Below the pieces are notes generated by a model. The model saw only the letters and a program-made list of their open reading frames with translations. It was not told the DNA's origin and ran no database searches. A stretch of DNA of 41,384 nt from the NCBI GenBank assembly GCA_016207905.1, contig JACQZC010000020.1, forward strand, positions 1 to 41,384, written 5' to 3'. Positions 23,704 to 30,447 of this stretch are shown here, piece by piece (the stretch's first letter is position 1; every line of letters starts with the position of its first letter). The translations under genes were made by a program, and so were the position numbers. Origin of the DNA: Nitrospirota bacterium. Its GTDB lineage: Bacteria > Nitrospirota > Thermodesulfovibrionia > Thermodesulfovibrionales > JdFR-86.

Positions 23704-24024
23704 CTATGATTCCTCAACAGGCGTTACCACTGCCATGACAACAAGCCTCTCACCCTTGTCTGCCATAAAGCCATGATGCACCATTGGCTCACAGAGTATG
23801 CAGGTCTTCTCCTCAGCCTCAATTGTCTCATCTCCTACAATAAATGTCCCTTTTCCGCTAACGCAGTACATAAGCAGCCTTAAAGGTGCTTTATGAGGCT
23901 CAAGCCTCTGCCCTTTTTCCAAACACATAAGGGCAATCCGCATCTCAGGCTTATCTGAAAGCATCTCCCGAAAAATCCTGTCAGGATAAAACTTAATCAG
24001 TTTTTTGAGGTCAAGGACTTCCAT
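23704..24024 (-). CDS. Small single-domain cupin protein
   Basis: A 106-residue beta-barrel protein with cupin-like spacing. KGQRLEPHKAPLRLLMYCVSGKGTFIVG represents the first motif (read in two parts) and PMVHHGFMADKGERLVVMAV the second. Metal ligands are partly kept (His in EPHK, His-His in VHHG), but the usual HxH of motif 1 is not. Function is unknown; sugar- or metal-sensing roles are common in the fold. GGAGG precedes the start. It is convergent with ilvA. Confidence 0.75.
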   Translation of the reverse strand: MEVLDLKKLIKFYPDRIFREMLSDKPEMRIALMCLEKGQRLEPHKAPLRLLMYCVSGKGTFIVGDETIEAEEKTCILCEPMVHHGFMADKGERLVVMAVVTPVEES

Positions 24025-24127
24025 AAAAACCTCCTTTTAAGAAAGGATAACAGAAAACAAGGGGCTTGACACTGTTTTAAATTATATTTTGAGACTGCTG
24101 AAAAATACCGCTAACTTCCCTTTTTTT

Positions 24128-24154
24128 CGTCATTCCTGCGAAACAGGGAACCCA
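24128..24154. repeat. Dispersed palindromic repeat (CGTCATTCCTG-type)
   Basis: CGTCATTCCTGCGAAACAGG with its following GAACCCA is a version of the widespread CGTCATTCCTG...CAGGAATCC palindrome. A better-kept copy lies at 27834-27859. The rest of 24025-24178 shows nothing I can identify. Confidence 0.6.
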
Positions 24155-24178
24155 GCGTAAGGCGCATAACACCTTGAA

Positions 24179-24207
24179 AATAGTTGTGTCATTTTGACAC
24201 AACTATT
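24179..24207. promoter_or_regulatory. Perfect 13-bp-arm inverted repeat upstream of relE-like gene
   Basis: AATAGTTGTGTCA and TGACACAACTATT are exact complements separated by TTT. The right arm contains TTGACA (24194-24199), a possible -35 for the toxin gene 45 bases downstream, although the -10 is weak. There is no T-tract after it, so an operator is more likely than a terminator. The regulator is unknown. Confidence 0.65.
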
Positions 24208-24243
24208 GTTGAAATGATTCTAAAATCCGTGTTAGGCTAAAAT

Positions 24244-24519
24244 ATGCGTAAATACATACTTACTCGTCGCTTCGAGAAATCACTAACTGACCTGCCTGCT
24301 GATATTGCCCGACTCTTTGAAAAGAAATTAGGATTGTTCCTTGAAGACATATTTCATCCATCTTTCAGGGCAAAGAAAATAGCAGGTACCAAAAACCCTG
24401 ATATATGGGAGGCATCGTTGACAATGGATTATCGTTTTACTTTTCAGATAGATAAGGACGGAGTGCTCATCTTTAGGAACATAGGCAAGCACTCTATTTT
24501 AGAGAGAAAGAAGGTTTAA
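24244..24519 (+). CDS. RelE/YafQ-like mRNA interferase toxin
   Basis: A 91-residue RelE-superfamily protein: YILTRRFEKSLTDLPADIAR, the FHPSFRAKKIAGTKNPDIWE block, then SLTMDYRFTFQID and IFRNIGKHSILERKK. The FHPS-R-K-L/I-G-T motif and final GxH are typical of the group paired with AbrB-type antitoxins. The expected antitoxin is present but lies on the opposite strand, convergent and overlapping by four bases. No ribosome site precedes ATG 24244. Confidence 0.82.
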   Translation: MRKYILTRRFEKSLTDLPADIARLFEKKLGLFLEDIFHPSFRAKKIAGTKNPDIWEASLTMDYRFTFQIDKDGVLIFRNIGKHSILERKKV

Positions 24520-24833
24520 CCGCTTTTTCTTTTTGCCTTTTTAAGCTCTTTCCGTCGTTTTCTTAGATAAGCAATTCCTTCCTCTGCGGATGTAAAGACC
24601 TTTGAGAGCCTGCCTTTTTTGATGTCTTCTTCTGCTTCCCTTTCAGCCTCCTGCCATTCCTTTTCCCAGAACCATGCTTGGTCAGCATCTATGAGCTTTT
24701 TTGCCTTAACAACGACACTGCCTTCCACAAAATCAAAGTCCAGATAATCTCCTGCTGAGATTTTCAGTTTCTCCATGACCTTCTTTGGGACCCTTACCTG
24801 ACCCCCAGGACTTATCTTTACTACAGTAGCCAT
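24516..24833 (-). CDS. AbrB-family antitoxin
   Basis: A 105-residue antitoxin. The AbrB domain is at 1-50 (VVKISPGGQVRVPKKVMEKL). A charged tail (about 58-105) with WFWEKEWQEAEREAEEDIKK and SKVFTSAEEGIAYLRKR would wrap the toxin. This tail is characteristic of partners of FHPS-type RelE toxins. Those genes usually lie in the same direction with the antitoxin first; here the toxin is convergent. Its start codon is inside its own operator repeat. Confidence 0.85.
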   Translation of the reverse strand: MATVVKISPGGQVRVPKKVMEKLKISAGDYLDFDFVEGSVVVKAKKLIDADQAWFWEKEWQEAEREAEEDIKKGRLSKVFTSAEEGIAYLRKRRKELKKAKRKSG

Positions 24834-24868
24834 ATGTTTATATTACACTTTTAAACATATGATGTCAA
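24831..24868 (-). promoter_or_regulatory. AbrB antitoxin promoter and operator
   Basis: CATATGTTTA (24831-24840) and TAAACATATG (24852-24861) form a perfect 10-bp-arm inverted repeat. The reverse-strand promoter TTGACA (24863-24868), 17 bases, TAATAT (24840-24845) overlaps it. The ATG (24833-24831) lies in one arm, six bases after the -10. Confidence 0.7.
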
Positions 24869-25017
24869 GAAGATGAAATGCTTCACTTGAACTGTTTCAT
24901 ATAGACAATTTCCGAATACATATGATATAAGGTATAGGCTTGGTCAGAGACCGAGGAATGACAAGGGGAAAGGCAAATATGGGAAATACGAGATTGCTTG
25001 TATGATAAAAAGGAGGC

Positions 25018-26355
25018 ATGATGATAACTCTTAATATTGGCAATATGATGTCTGAGATTATGGGTGAAAAAGGATTATCCGAAAGACAAATAGAGGATAT
25101 AAAAGACAGAGCCCTTTCTGCTCATAAAGAGATAATCTCGAGGGAAAGGGCGGGTCTTGGATTTATCGACCTTATAGATGAGGACACATCTCGAAGTATC
25201 GGGATTAAAAAGCTTTCTACTAAGATTACAGAGTCCTCCGATGCCTTCCTCATTTTAGGTATAGGTGGCTCTGCATTAGGTCCAAAATGCATCCTCGAGG
25301 CATTAAGTCCAATGCATAACCTCAGGAAAACCCCAAGGGTTTTTATTTACGATAATGTAGACCCAATAACGCTTCATAACATCCTGTCGGTTATAGACCT
25401 TAAAAAAACCACAGTGAATGTCATAACCAAGTCTGGCTCGACCTCTGAGACAATGGCATCTTTCATGATTCTTTTTGAAAAACTAAAAGGCTATGAGAAA
25501 AACTTTATAGCAACCACAGACCCTGAGAAAGGAAGCCTGAAAAAGATAGCATCTAAGAAGGGGTTCGAGACCCTTCATATCCCTCATCAAGTTGGCGGAA
25601 GGTATTCTGTTTTAAGCCCTGTTGGTTTGCTCCTCACAGAGGTCATTTCAGCAGGCTCATCGGATGAGCTTCTAAGAGGTGCAAGGGAGATGAAGGACAG
25701 ATGCTCCACCCATGAGTTATGGGAAAACCCTGCCTATTTATTTGGTGTTTTGCTTTATCTCATGGACAAGGTTAAAGGCAGAAGGATAAATGTCCTCATG
25801 CCTTATTCGGACAGGCTCAAGAATGTTTCCGAATGGTTTTCACAGCTCTGGGCAGAAAGCCTTGGAAAGCAGGGCATCGGACTTACCCCTTATCCATCTT
25901 TAGGTGTAACTGACCAGCACTCACAGCTTCAGCTATGGATGCAAGGACCAGAGGACAAGGTCATCATATTCATAAAGGTCTTAGAGCATGGTAAAGACAT
26001 AAGGATTCCCAATATCTTCAAGGACACTGAAACAGGCTATCTCGGAGGTAAAAGCCTATCTCTGCTTATGAATGCAGAAGAGGAATCCACAGAGCTCTGC
26101 CTTCAAAAGGCAGGAAAGCCGAATATGACACTCACACTTCCTGCCATAAATGCCTATTACTTAGGACAGCTTTTTTATTTCTTTGAGATTGCCACTACAT
26201 TTACAGGTCTCCTTTATGGCATAAACCCCTTTGACCAGCCTGCTGTCGAGGAGGGTAAAAACTTCACTTACGGCATGATGGGAAAAAAGGGGTTTGAAAC
26301 AAAAAAGAAAGAGGTCGAGGCTCAAAGACAGAGAAAGTCTTGCTGGGAGGTCTAA
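25018..26355 (+). CDS. pgi: Glucose-6-phosphate isomerase
   Basis: A 445-residue SIS-domain isomerase interconverting glucose 6-phosphate and fructose 6-phosphate. It shows LGIGGSALGPK, ITKSGSTSETM, VGGRYSVLSPVGLL and the late QLFYFFEIATTFTGLLYGIN, with PFDQPAVEEGK near the end. The length fits the shorter bacterial form. AAGGAGG lies just before ATG 25018; ATG 25021 is an equal choice. It ends overlapping convergent tsaE by four bases. Region 24869-25017 has no gene that I can see. Confidence 0.94.
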   Translation: MMITLNIGNMMSEIMGEKGLSERQIEDIKDRALSAHKEIISRERAGLGFIDLIDEDTSRSIGIKKLSTKITESSDAFLILGIGGSALGPKCILEALSPMHNLRKTPRVFIYDNVDPITLHNILSVIDLKKTTVNVITKSGSTSETMASFMILFEKLKGYEKNFIATTDPEKGSLKKIASKKGFETLHIPHQVGGRYSVLSPVGLLLTEVISAGSSDELLRGAREMKDRCSTHELWENPAYLFGVLLYLMDKVKGRRINVLMPYSDRLKNVSEWFSQLWAESLGKQGIGLTPYPSLGVTDQHSQLQLWMQGPEDKVIIFIKVLEHGKDIRIPNIFKDTETGYLGGKSLSLLMNAEEESTELCLQKAGKPNMTLTLPAINAYYLGQLFYFFEIATTFTGLLYGINPFDQPAVEEGKNFTYGMMGKKGFETKKKEVEAQRQRKSCWEV

Positions 26356-26783
26356 AGGAGTTTCTTTTCATCTATTCCGCTTATGAGAATCTCTCTTTTT
26401 TCCTTTGAAAGAATCTTTATGGATACCTTTATTACATCCTCTACATGGGAGAGTTTCTCTGCCCACTCTATGACAGCTATACCGTTTCCTCCGATGAGTT
26501 CATAGATGCCTGTTTCTTCTATGTCTTTTGCGTTTTCAAGTCTGTAGAGGTCAATGTGATAAAAGGGCATATCCTTTGCTTTATGCTCTCCTACTATGAT
26601 AAAGCTCGAGCTTGAAATCTCTCTTTCAGGTATTCCAATGGCAGTTCCTATGCCTTTTATGAATGTTGTTTTTCCAGAGCCTAACTCTCCGTAAAGGCAT
26701 ACGGTATCTCCTGATTTAAGAAGTTTTCCAAGCCTTCTACCGATGTTTTTCGTATCTCCTTCTTTATTACTTACGACCTTCAA
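26352..26783 (-). CDS. tsaE: tRNA threonylcarbamoyladenosine biosynthesis ATPase TsaE
   Basis: A 143-residue P-loop ATPase of the t6A37 synthesis complex with TsaB and TsaD. Walker A GELGSGKTT is at 32-40; SSSFIIVGEH and FYHIDLYRLE give the threonine and aspartate of the family, then VIEWAEKL. It overlaps pgeF upstream by four bases, forming an operon. A nearby nnrD fragment (28480) is interesting because nnrD and tsaE are often neighbours. Confidence 0.93.
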   Translation of the reverse strand: MKVVSNKEGDTKNIGRRLGKLLKSGDTVCLYGELGSGKTTFIKGIGTAIGIPEREISSSSFIIVGEHKAKDMPFYHIDLYRLENAKDIEETGIYELIGGNGIAVIEWAEKLSHVEDVIKVSIKILSKEKREILISGIDEKKLL

Positions 26784-27460
26784 CTCCGAATCCCTATAAA
26801 TCCGCCCTGTCTTCCCGTAGTGCCTTTGGTCTTTCTATAAGAGTAAAACCTTTCGGATGAGCAATATGTGCACTCATCGGACATCCAGATGTTTTCCTTA
26901 GAGATTCCCATAGACATTGCCTGATACATATTAGCATATGATAAATCAAGACGATTCGCACCATTTCTCTGAGTATAATAGTCTCCCTTACCTGTTTCCT
27001 TTATGACGGCTTGAAGGACATCCAATCCAACCTTATAACAGCACCCTCTTATGGCAGGGCCAATTGCCATGAGGATATTGTCGGATTTAGAGGAATTAAG
27101 CATCTTCCTCAGGGTTTTCTTTAGTATGCCCTTTACAGTTCCTCTCCAGCCTGCATGAACAGCTGCAATTAGATTACTGTCTCTACTATAGATGAGTATT
27201 GGCACACAGTCTGCGGTCTGAATGCCAATAAGCACATCTTTTCTTCCTGTTATTACTGCATCGGCTACCTGTGGTGTCATATCCATCTTTAGCTCAATTA
27301 CTTTGCCTGTGTGGAGTTGTTTTGGAAAATAAATATTATCTTTGCTGACAGAGGCAATCTCGGCAATCCTTCCTATATGGGCACCCGGGGATTTGCCTGT
27401 AAAGAATGCCTTAACACCTTTACCAAATATCTCAGGATATATGATATAGTCAATCGGCAT
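26780..27460 (-). CDS. pgeF: Multicopper/LACC1-type purine nucleoside phosphorylase (YfiH family)
   Basis: A 226-residue member of the YfiH/PgeF (DUF152) family, also described as a peptidoglycan editing factor. It contains DAVITGRKDVLIGIQTADCV, VHAGWRGTVKGI and GPAIRGCCYKVG, the conserved His/Cys metal-site blocks, and DECTYCSSERFYSYRK near the end. The protein starts near MPIDYIIYP; TAAAAT lies five bases upstream with no ribosome site. It is in an operon with tsaE. Confidence 0.9.
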   Translation of the reverse strand: MPIDYIIYPEIFGKGVKAFFTGKSPGAHIGRIAEIASVSKDNIYFPKQLHTGKVIELKMDMTPQVADAVITGRKDVLIGIQTADCVPILIYSRDSNLIAAVHAGWRGTVKGILKKTLRKMLNSSKSDNILMAIGPAIRGCCYKVGLDVLQAVIKETGKGDYYTQRNGANRLDLSYANMYQAMSMGISKENIWMSDECTYCSSERFYSYRKTKGTTGRQGGFIGIRS

Positions 27461-27557
27461 AAACTATTTTACCTTAAGAGTGTGTTTTCTGATGCACTTT
27501 TATATCATCAAAAAAATCGTTGCCATCTCCCTTTTTTATAGGTTCAAGTTCAATTCC

Positions 27558-27726
27558 CTAAGTGCTTGAATTATCTTCATTTTTATCGTTAGAGCGTTCA
27601 ATCTTTTTCATTTTGTTCAAATTGCCGCCTTTTTCATCAGCCTCGATAAGCCTTGCCTTATCCATGAGTATTGCAGAGGCAATAGCCTTGCACTCAGCCT
27701 TTTTCATCAGAAATCTTTTTGCTCAT
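27558..27726 (-). pseudogene. Remnant copy 3 of the dispersed HTH module (internal deletion)
   Basis: ATG 27726 reads MSKKISDEKG then stop, matching the first ten residues of the gene at 6087 (MNKKITEEKR). Immediately after, in the frame opened by the stop, comes KAIASAILMDKARLIEADEK and NLNKMKKIERSNDKNEDNSS, ending at TAG 27558-27560. That equals the C-terminal third of copy 1. About 200 bases encoding the HTH core are missing. The flank to 27517 also matches copy 1, ending at ATGGCAACGATTTT. Confidence 0.75.
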
Positions 27727-27780
27727 ATGTCGCCTGTCATAGCTTAAATCAAAAGGGGATGAAGCAGTCAAGATGAAGTA

Positions 27781-27814
27781 TTTCACCTGAAATGTTTCAC
27801 CTGAAATGTTTCAC
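27781..27814. repeat. 14-bp tandem repeat
   Basis: TTTCACCTGAAATG occurs twice in tandem and a third unit is started (TTTCAC). A related phrase, CTTCACTTGAACTGTTTCAT, lies at 24881-24900, preceded there as here by AAGATGAA. It appears to be a small dispersed intergenic element. Confidence 0.6.
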
Positions 27815-27833
27815 TATGTCCATTTCCACATCC

Positions 27834-27859
27834 CGTCATTCCTGCTTGTCAGGAATCCA
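27834..27859. repeat. Dispersed palindromic repeat (CGTCATTCCTG-type), copy 2
   Basis: CGTCATTCCTGCTTGTCAGG followed by AATCCA; CATTCCTG pairs with CAGGAATC around a short loop. Same family as 24128-24154. Confidence 0.65.
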
Positions 27860-27873
27860 TCCGTTTTAAACTG

Positions 27874-27900
27874 TCATTCTGAACTCGTTTCAGAATCTCA
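27874..27900. repeat. Dispersed palindromic repeat (TTCTGAA-type), copy 2
   Basis: TCATTCTGAACTCGTTTCAG followed by AATCTCA, nearly identical to 6325-6351. A decayed neighbour (CTGAATTTATTTCAGGGTCT) follows at about 27914-27935. Confidence 0.65.
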
Positions 27901-27945
27901 TTCTGTCTTTGCCTCTGAATTTATTTCAGGGTCTCAAAGGATTTC

Positions 27946-28456
27946 TGTTATAATCCTTTACTATGTCTAATCTCATAGAATCTCTGCCTGAGAAATTAAA
28001 ATCAGGGCTGAGCTTCTACACTGGTTATGCACCAATCAAAATGCCAAAGCCTCTATCTCAAATAAAGGCATTCAAATCACAGGTGCAAAGATTGAAGGAA
28101 TACTTGATTTTCAGTCACTCAACCTGCCTTTTATCTTTGGATTGTTTAGATGCTCTATGGAAGATGTCATATTGCGGTATGCAGAAACAAAGAGTCTGAA
28201 TTTTAATGAAAGCCATATTGCCTCTTTCATTGCAGATGGGCTTACTGTTAAAGGAGGTATGTTTTTAAGAAAAGTAAAAGCAAAAGGAGAGGTTCGTCTT
28301 CTGGGTGCTAATATAGGTGGTAATCTTGAATGCATAGGAGCAGTCTTTGAAAACCCTAAAGGCACTGCTTTCACCGCAGAGAATCTAATAGTAAAAGGTG
28401 CGCTGTTTTTAAACTATAAAAGGCTTGATGGTGCAGGCTTAATCCGCAAGGACTGA
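27946..28456 (+). pseudogene. Frameshifted fragment of a large beta-repeat membrane-associated protein
   Basis: An extended -10 TGT-TATAAT (27946-27954) precedes ATG 27963, whose frame gives MSNLIESLPEKLKSGL and then nonsense. From about 27995 the next frame carries the real protein: KIRAELLHWLCTNQNAKASI, SNKGIQITGAKIEGILDFQS, and GEVRLLGANIGGNLECIGAV, ending RLDGAGLIRKD at 28456. The LL.WLC and GEVRLLGA.IGGNLEC repeats belong, from memory, to a family of roughly 500-residue proteins often labelled oxidoreductase or membrane protein without evidence. Only about 155 residues remain, with a frameshift and both ends lost. Confidence 0.65.
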
Positions 28457-28479
28457 TCTAAATCTCACTCTCCTTAACC

Positions 28480-28626
28480 TTACAAAACGCACTCTGGTAT
28501 AGCCTCTATAATATCACCTGCTAAAAGTGAGTGATAGCCTTTCTCTTTTGCAGATATATCACCTGCCAATCCATGTAAATAACCCCCCGGGTTTCCAGTT
28601 GTATTTATAAATGCGCCTTTTTGCTG
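28480..28626 (-). pseudogene. nnrD: 3' remnant of nnrD (NAD(P)HX dehydratase)
   Basis: The reverse strand encodes QQKGAFINTTGNPG followed directly by GYLHGLAGDISAKEKGYH and SLLAGDIIEAIPECVL, then TAA. AFINTTGNPG and YLHGLAGD..A are both NnrD signatures. In intact proteins about 25-30 residues with the catalytic GSGD segment lie between them. Here these are deleted and the two flanks are joined in frame. Upstream the frame is closed by TGA. It is non-functional. Confidence 0.7.
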
Positions 28627-28702
28627 TCAAGGGAATTTCTGCTACATAGAAATGCCGATAGAGGTTTTTTATTCGGTAGATGTGTTATTTTATATAGATA
28701 TT

Positions 28703-28775
<73 letters not shown>

Positions 28776-28794
28776 CTTTATGCCCTAACAATCA

Positions 28795-28803
28795 TGTTAT
28801 ATT
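28795..28803 (+). promoter_or_regulatory. Extended -10 upstream of the DRG-like GTPase
   Basis: TGT-TATATT ends five bases before ATG 28809 with no ribosome site between. Another leaderless candidate. Confidence 0.4.
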
Positions 28804-28808
28804 AGATC

Positions 28809-29741
28809 ATGCCTGCTAATCTTCCGCCTGAGTATTTTGAGGCAGAAAAAGCCTTTAAAGAGGCTCAAAGCCCTTCTGAGAAGATTTCTGCTTTAGAGGC
28901 ACTTATTGCCACGGTTCCAAAGCATAAGGGCACTGACAAGCTAAGAGCTGACTTGAGAAGAAGGCTTTCAAAGCTTAAAGATGAAGCAATCAAAAGAAAA
29001 AAAGGCGGAAAGGGCGACCTATACTCAGTTGAAAAAGAAGGTGCAGGACAGGCAGTGCTTGTAGGTTTCGCTAATTCAGGGAAATCATCTCTTCTACAGG
29101 CACTAACGAATGCAAGGCCTCAAATCGCAGATTATCCCATGACTACAGTCATGCCTCTTTCGGGAATGATGCCTTTTGAGGACATACAGTTTCAGGTTGT
29201 TGACCTTCCGCCAATAGGCAATCCTGCAACTGACGGCTGGGTATCAGCCATAATGAGAAATGCAGACATACTGCTCCTTGTAGTTGACCTTACCCATGAT
29301 GACAAGGCAGAAGAGCTCATAGAGGAGCTTTTGAGGTGGAAGGTCATAAAGGGCCCTGAAAAGACCATACTTATTGGGAATAAAAAAGACATTGCAGAAA
29401 AACACTCGGAAGACTTACTCAGGAGTAAATACAATGGCATCTTTCCCCTTGCCTTTGTGTCAACAAAGACAAAGGAAGGGCTTGAGAAGCTAAAAGGCAT
29501 GATATTTAAGGCATCTGGCATTATAAGGGTATATTCAAAAGAGCCGGGCAAGCCACCTGACCTTAATGTGCCCTTTACAGTGCCAGAGGGCACTACTGTC
29601 CTTGAGCTTGCAGAGGCAATACATAAGGACTTTGTGAATCTGAGGTATGCCTGTGTATGGGGCTCATCGAGGTTTCAGGGTCAGAGGGTCCTTAAGACAT
29701 TCGTTCTTAAGGACAAGGATGTTGTGGAGTTTCATGTTTAG
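28809..29741 (+). CDS. Obg/DRG-superfamily GTPase with C-terminal TGS domain
   Basis: A 310-residue GTPase. A charged helical N-terminus (about 1-72) precedes the G domain: P-loop GFANSGKS at 86-93, a TT switch I (MTTVMPLSGM), G3 at 132-135 and G4 IGNKKD. A TGS domain ends the protein (about 250-310, VPEGTTVLELAEAIHKDF, GQRVLKTFVLKDKDVVEF). It resembles archaeal/eukaryotic DRG more than bacterial ObgE. G3 reads DLPPI rather than DxPG, so the usual glycine is absent. It probably interacts with ribosomes or tRNA, as TGS proteins do. Confidence 0.88.
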   Translation: MPANLPPEYFEAEKAFKEAQSPSEKISALEALIATVPKHKGTDKLRADLRRRLSKLKDEAIKRKKGGKGDLYSVEKEGAGQAVLVGFANSGKSSLLQALTNARPQIADYPMTTVMPLSGMMPFEDIQFQVVDLPPIGNPATDGWVSAIMRNADILLLVVDLTHDDKAEELIEELLRWKVIKGPEKTILIGNKKDIAEKHSEDLLRSKYNGIFPLAFVSTKTKEGLEKLKGMIFKASGIIRVYSKEPGKPPDLNVPFTVPEGTTVLELAEAIHKDFVNLRYACVWGSSRFQGQRVLKTFVLKDKDVVEFHV

Positions 29742-29780
29742 GATAAATATTTTATTAGGCACATTTCTTAGGGGGAGTCC

Positions 29781-29981
29781 TTGACATTAAGTCGGACTGC
29801 GGCAATTAGAACTAAATGGATAACTTTTGTGTTATTTGCTCTCGGTGCATTGGCAATATGGTCAGGCAGTGAGGCAGTGCTTCCAGCTAATATCGCAGGA
29901 ATGATACTGGCAGGCTCTACTGCGAAGGATACATTCTTTATACACCGCTGCCCCGTGTGCCTAAAGCTGAAGAGGATATGA
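29781..29981 (+). CDS. Small membrane protein, unknown
   Basis: A 66-residue frame from TTG 29781, four bases after GGGGGAG. A hydrophobic segment spans about 14-45 (WITFVLFALGALAIW, then ANIAGMILAG), followed by HRCPVCLKLKRI with a CxxC pair. I do not recognise a family. The good ribosome site and codon pattern make it plausible. Confidence 0.5.
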   Translation: MTLSRTAAIRTKWITFVLFALGALAIWSGSEAVLPANIAGMILAGSTAKDTFFIHRCPVCLKLKRI

Positions 29982-30016
29982 GCGAGGAATAAGGCAGTGT
30001 AAATACAAAATTGCTA

Positions 30017-30222
30017 TGTTATAATTGACAAGGTATATGAAGGGGAAGAGACTGCGGAGGAAGATAGAAAGCCTGAAAAGACAAATTGAAGAGCATAAGG
30101 TGAAAATAAAAGAAGAAAGGCAAATATCCTTTCCCGATGAAGGCTGCATAGCCCACTGGGGAAAAGAAATTGCGGCTTTTGAAAACCAAATTAAAAAAGC
30201 CATGCAGAAGTTGGAGGGGTGA
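30017..30222 (+). CDS. Small coiled-coil protein, unknown
   Basis: TGT-TATAAT (30017-30025) lies 11 bases upstream of ATG 30037, which starts MKGKRLRRKIESLKRQIEEH. A TTG at 30025 in the same frame would overlap the -10. The 61-residue product is charged and heptad-rich (about 5-30 and 45-58), with GCIAHWGKEI between. It stops one base before the next small gene begins. Function is unknown. Confidence 0.55.
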
Positions 30223-30223
30223 G

Positions 30224-30424
30224 ATGTTAACGAAAAACAAGCTTTCGGAGACCTTACTGAAAGAACTCAAAGATGAGTGTCTTATCATATTAAGTCTTCT
30301 TAACCAGTTGGAAACTCCTGGAATCTCTGAGACACAGGAGGATGAAATCCTTGGTGAGCTTTCAGCACGGCTTAGTCATCTTGAGGTTCATGCAAGGGAA
30401 ACACAAGAGCATATTGATTCGTAA
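30224..30424 (+). CDS. Small helical protein, unknown
   Basis: A 66-residue frame starting MLTKNKLSETLLKELKDECL with GGAGGGG about eight bases upstream, inside the previous gene. It is strongly helical and acidic (ELSARLSHLEVHARETQEHI). Tight spacing to 30037-30222 suggests one operon and a possible two-protein complex. I do not recognise it. Confidence 0.55.
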   Translation: MLTKNKLSETLLKELKDECLIILSLLNQLETPGISETQEDEILGELSARLSHLEVHARETQEHIDS

Positions 30425-30447
30425 AAACTGCGATTTCAACTTGTATT

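Noticed and set aside
27690-27726. TGA in remnant copy 3 as a selenocysteine codon, given SelB nearby
   Set aside because: The sequence after the TGA aligns to the C-terminal third of copy 1 with the middle missing, so a deletion explains it; no SECIS-like hairpin was seen.
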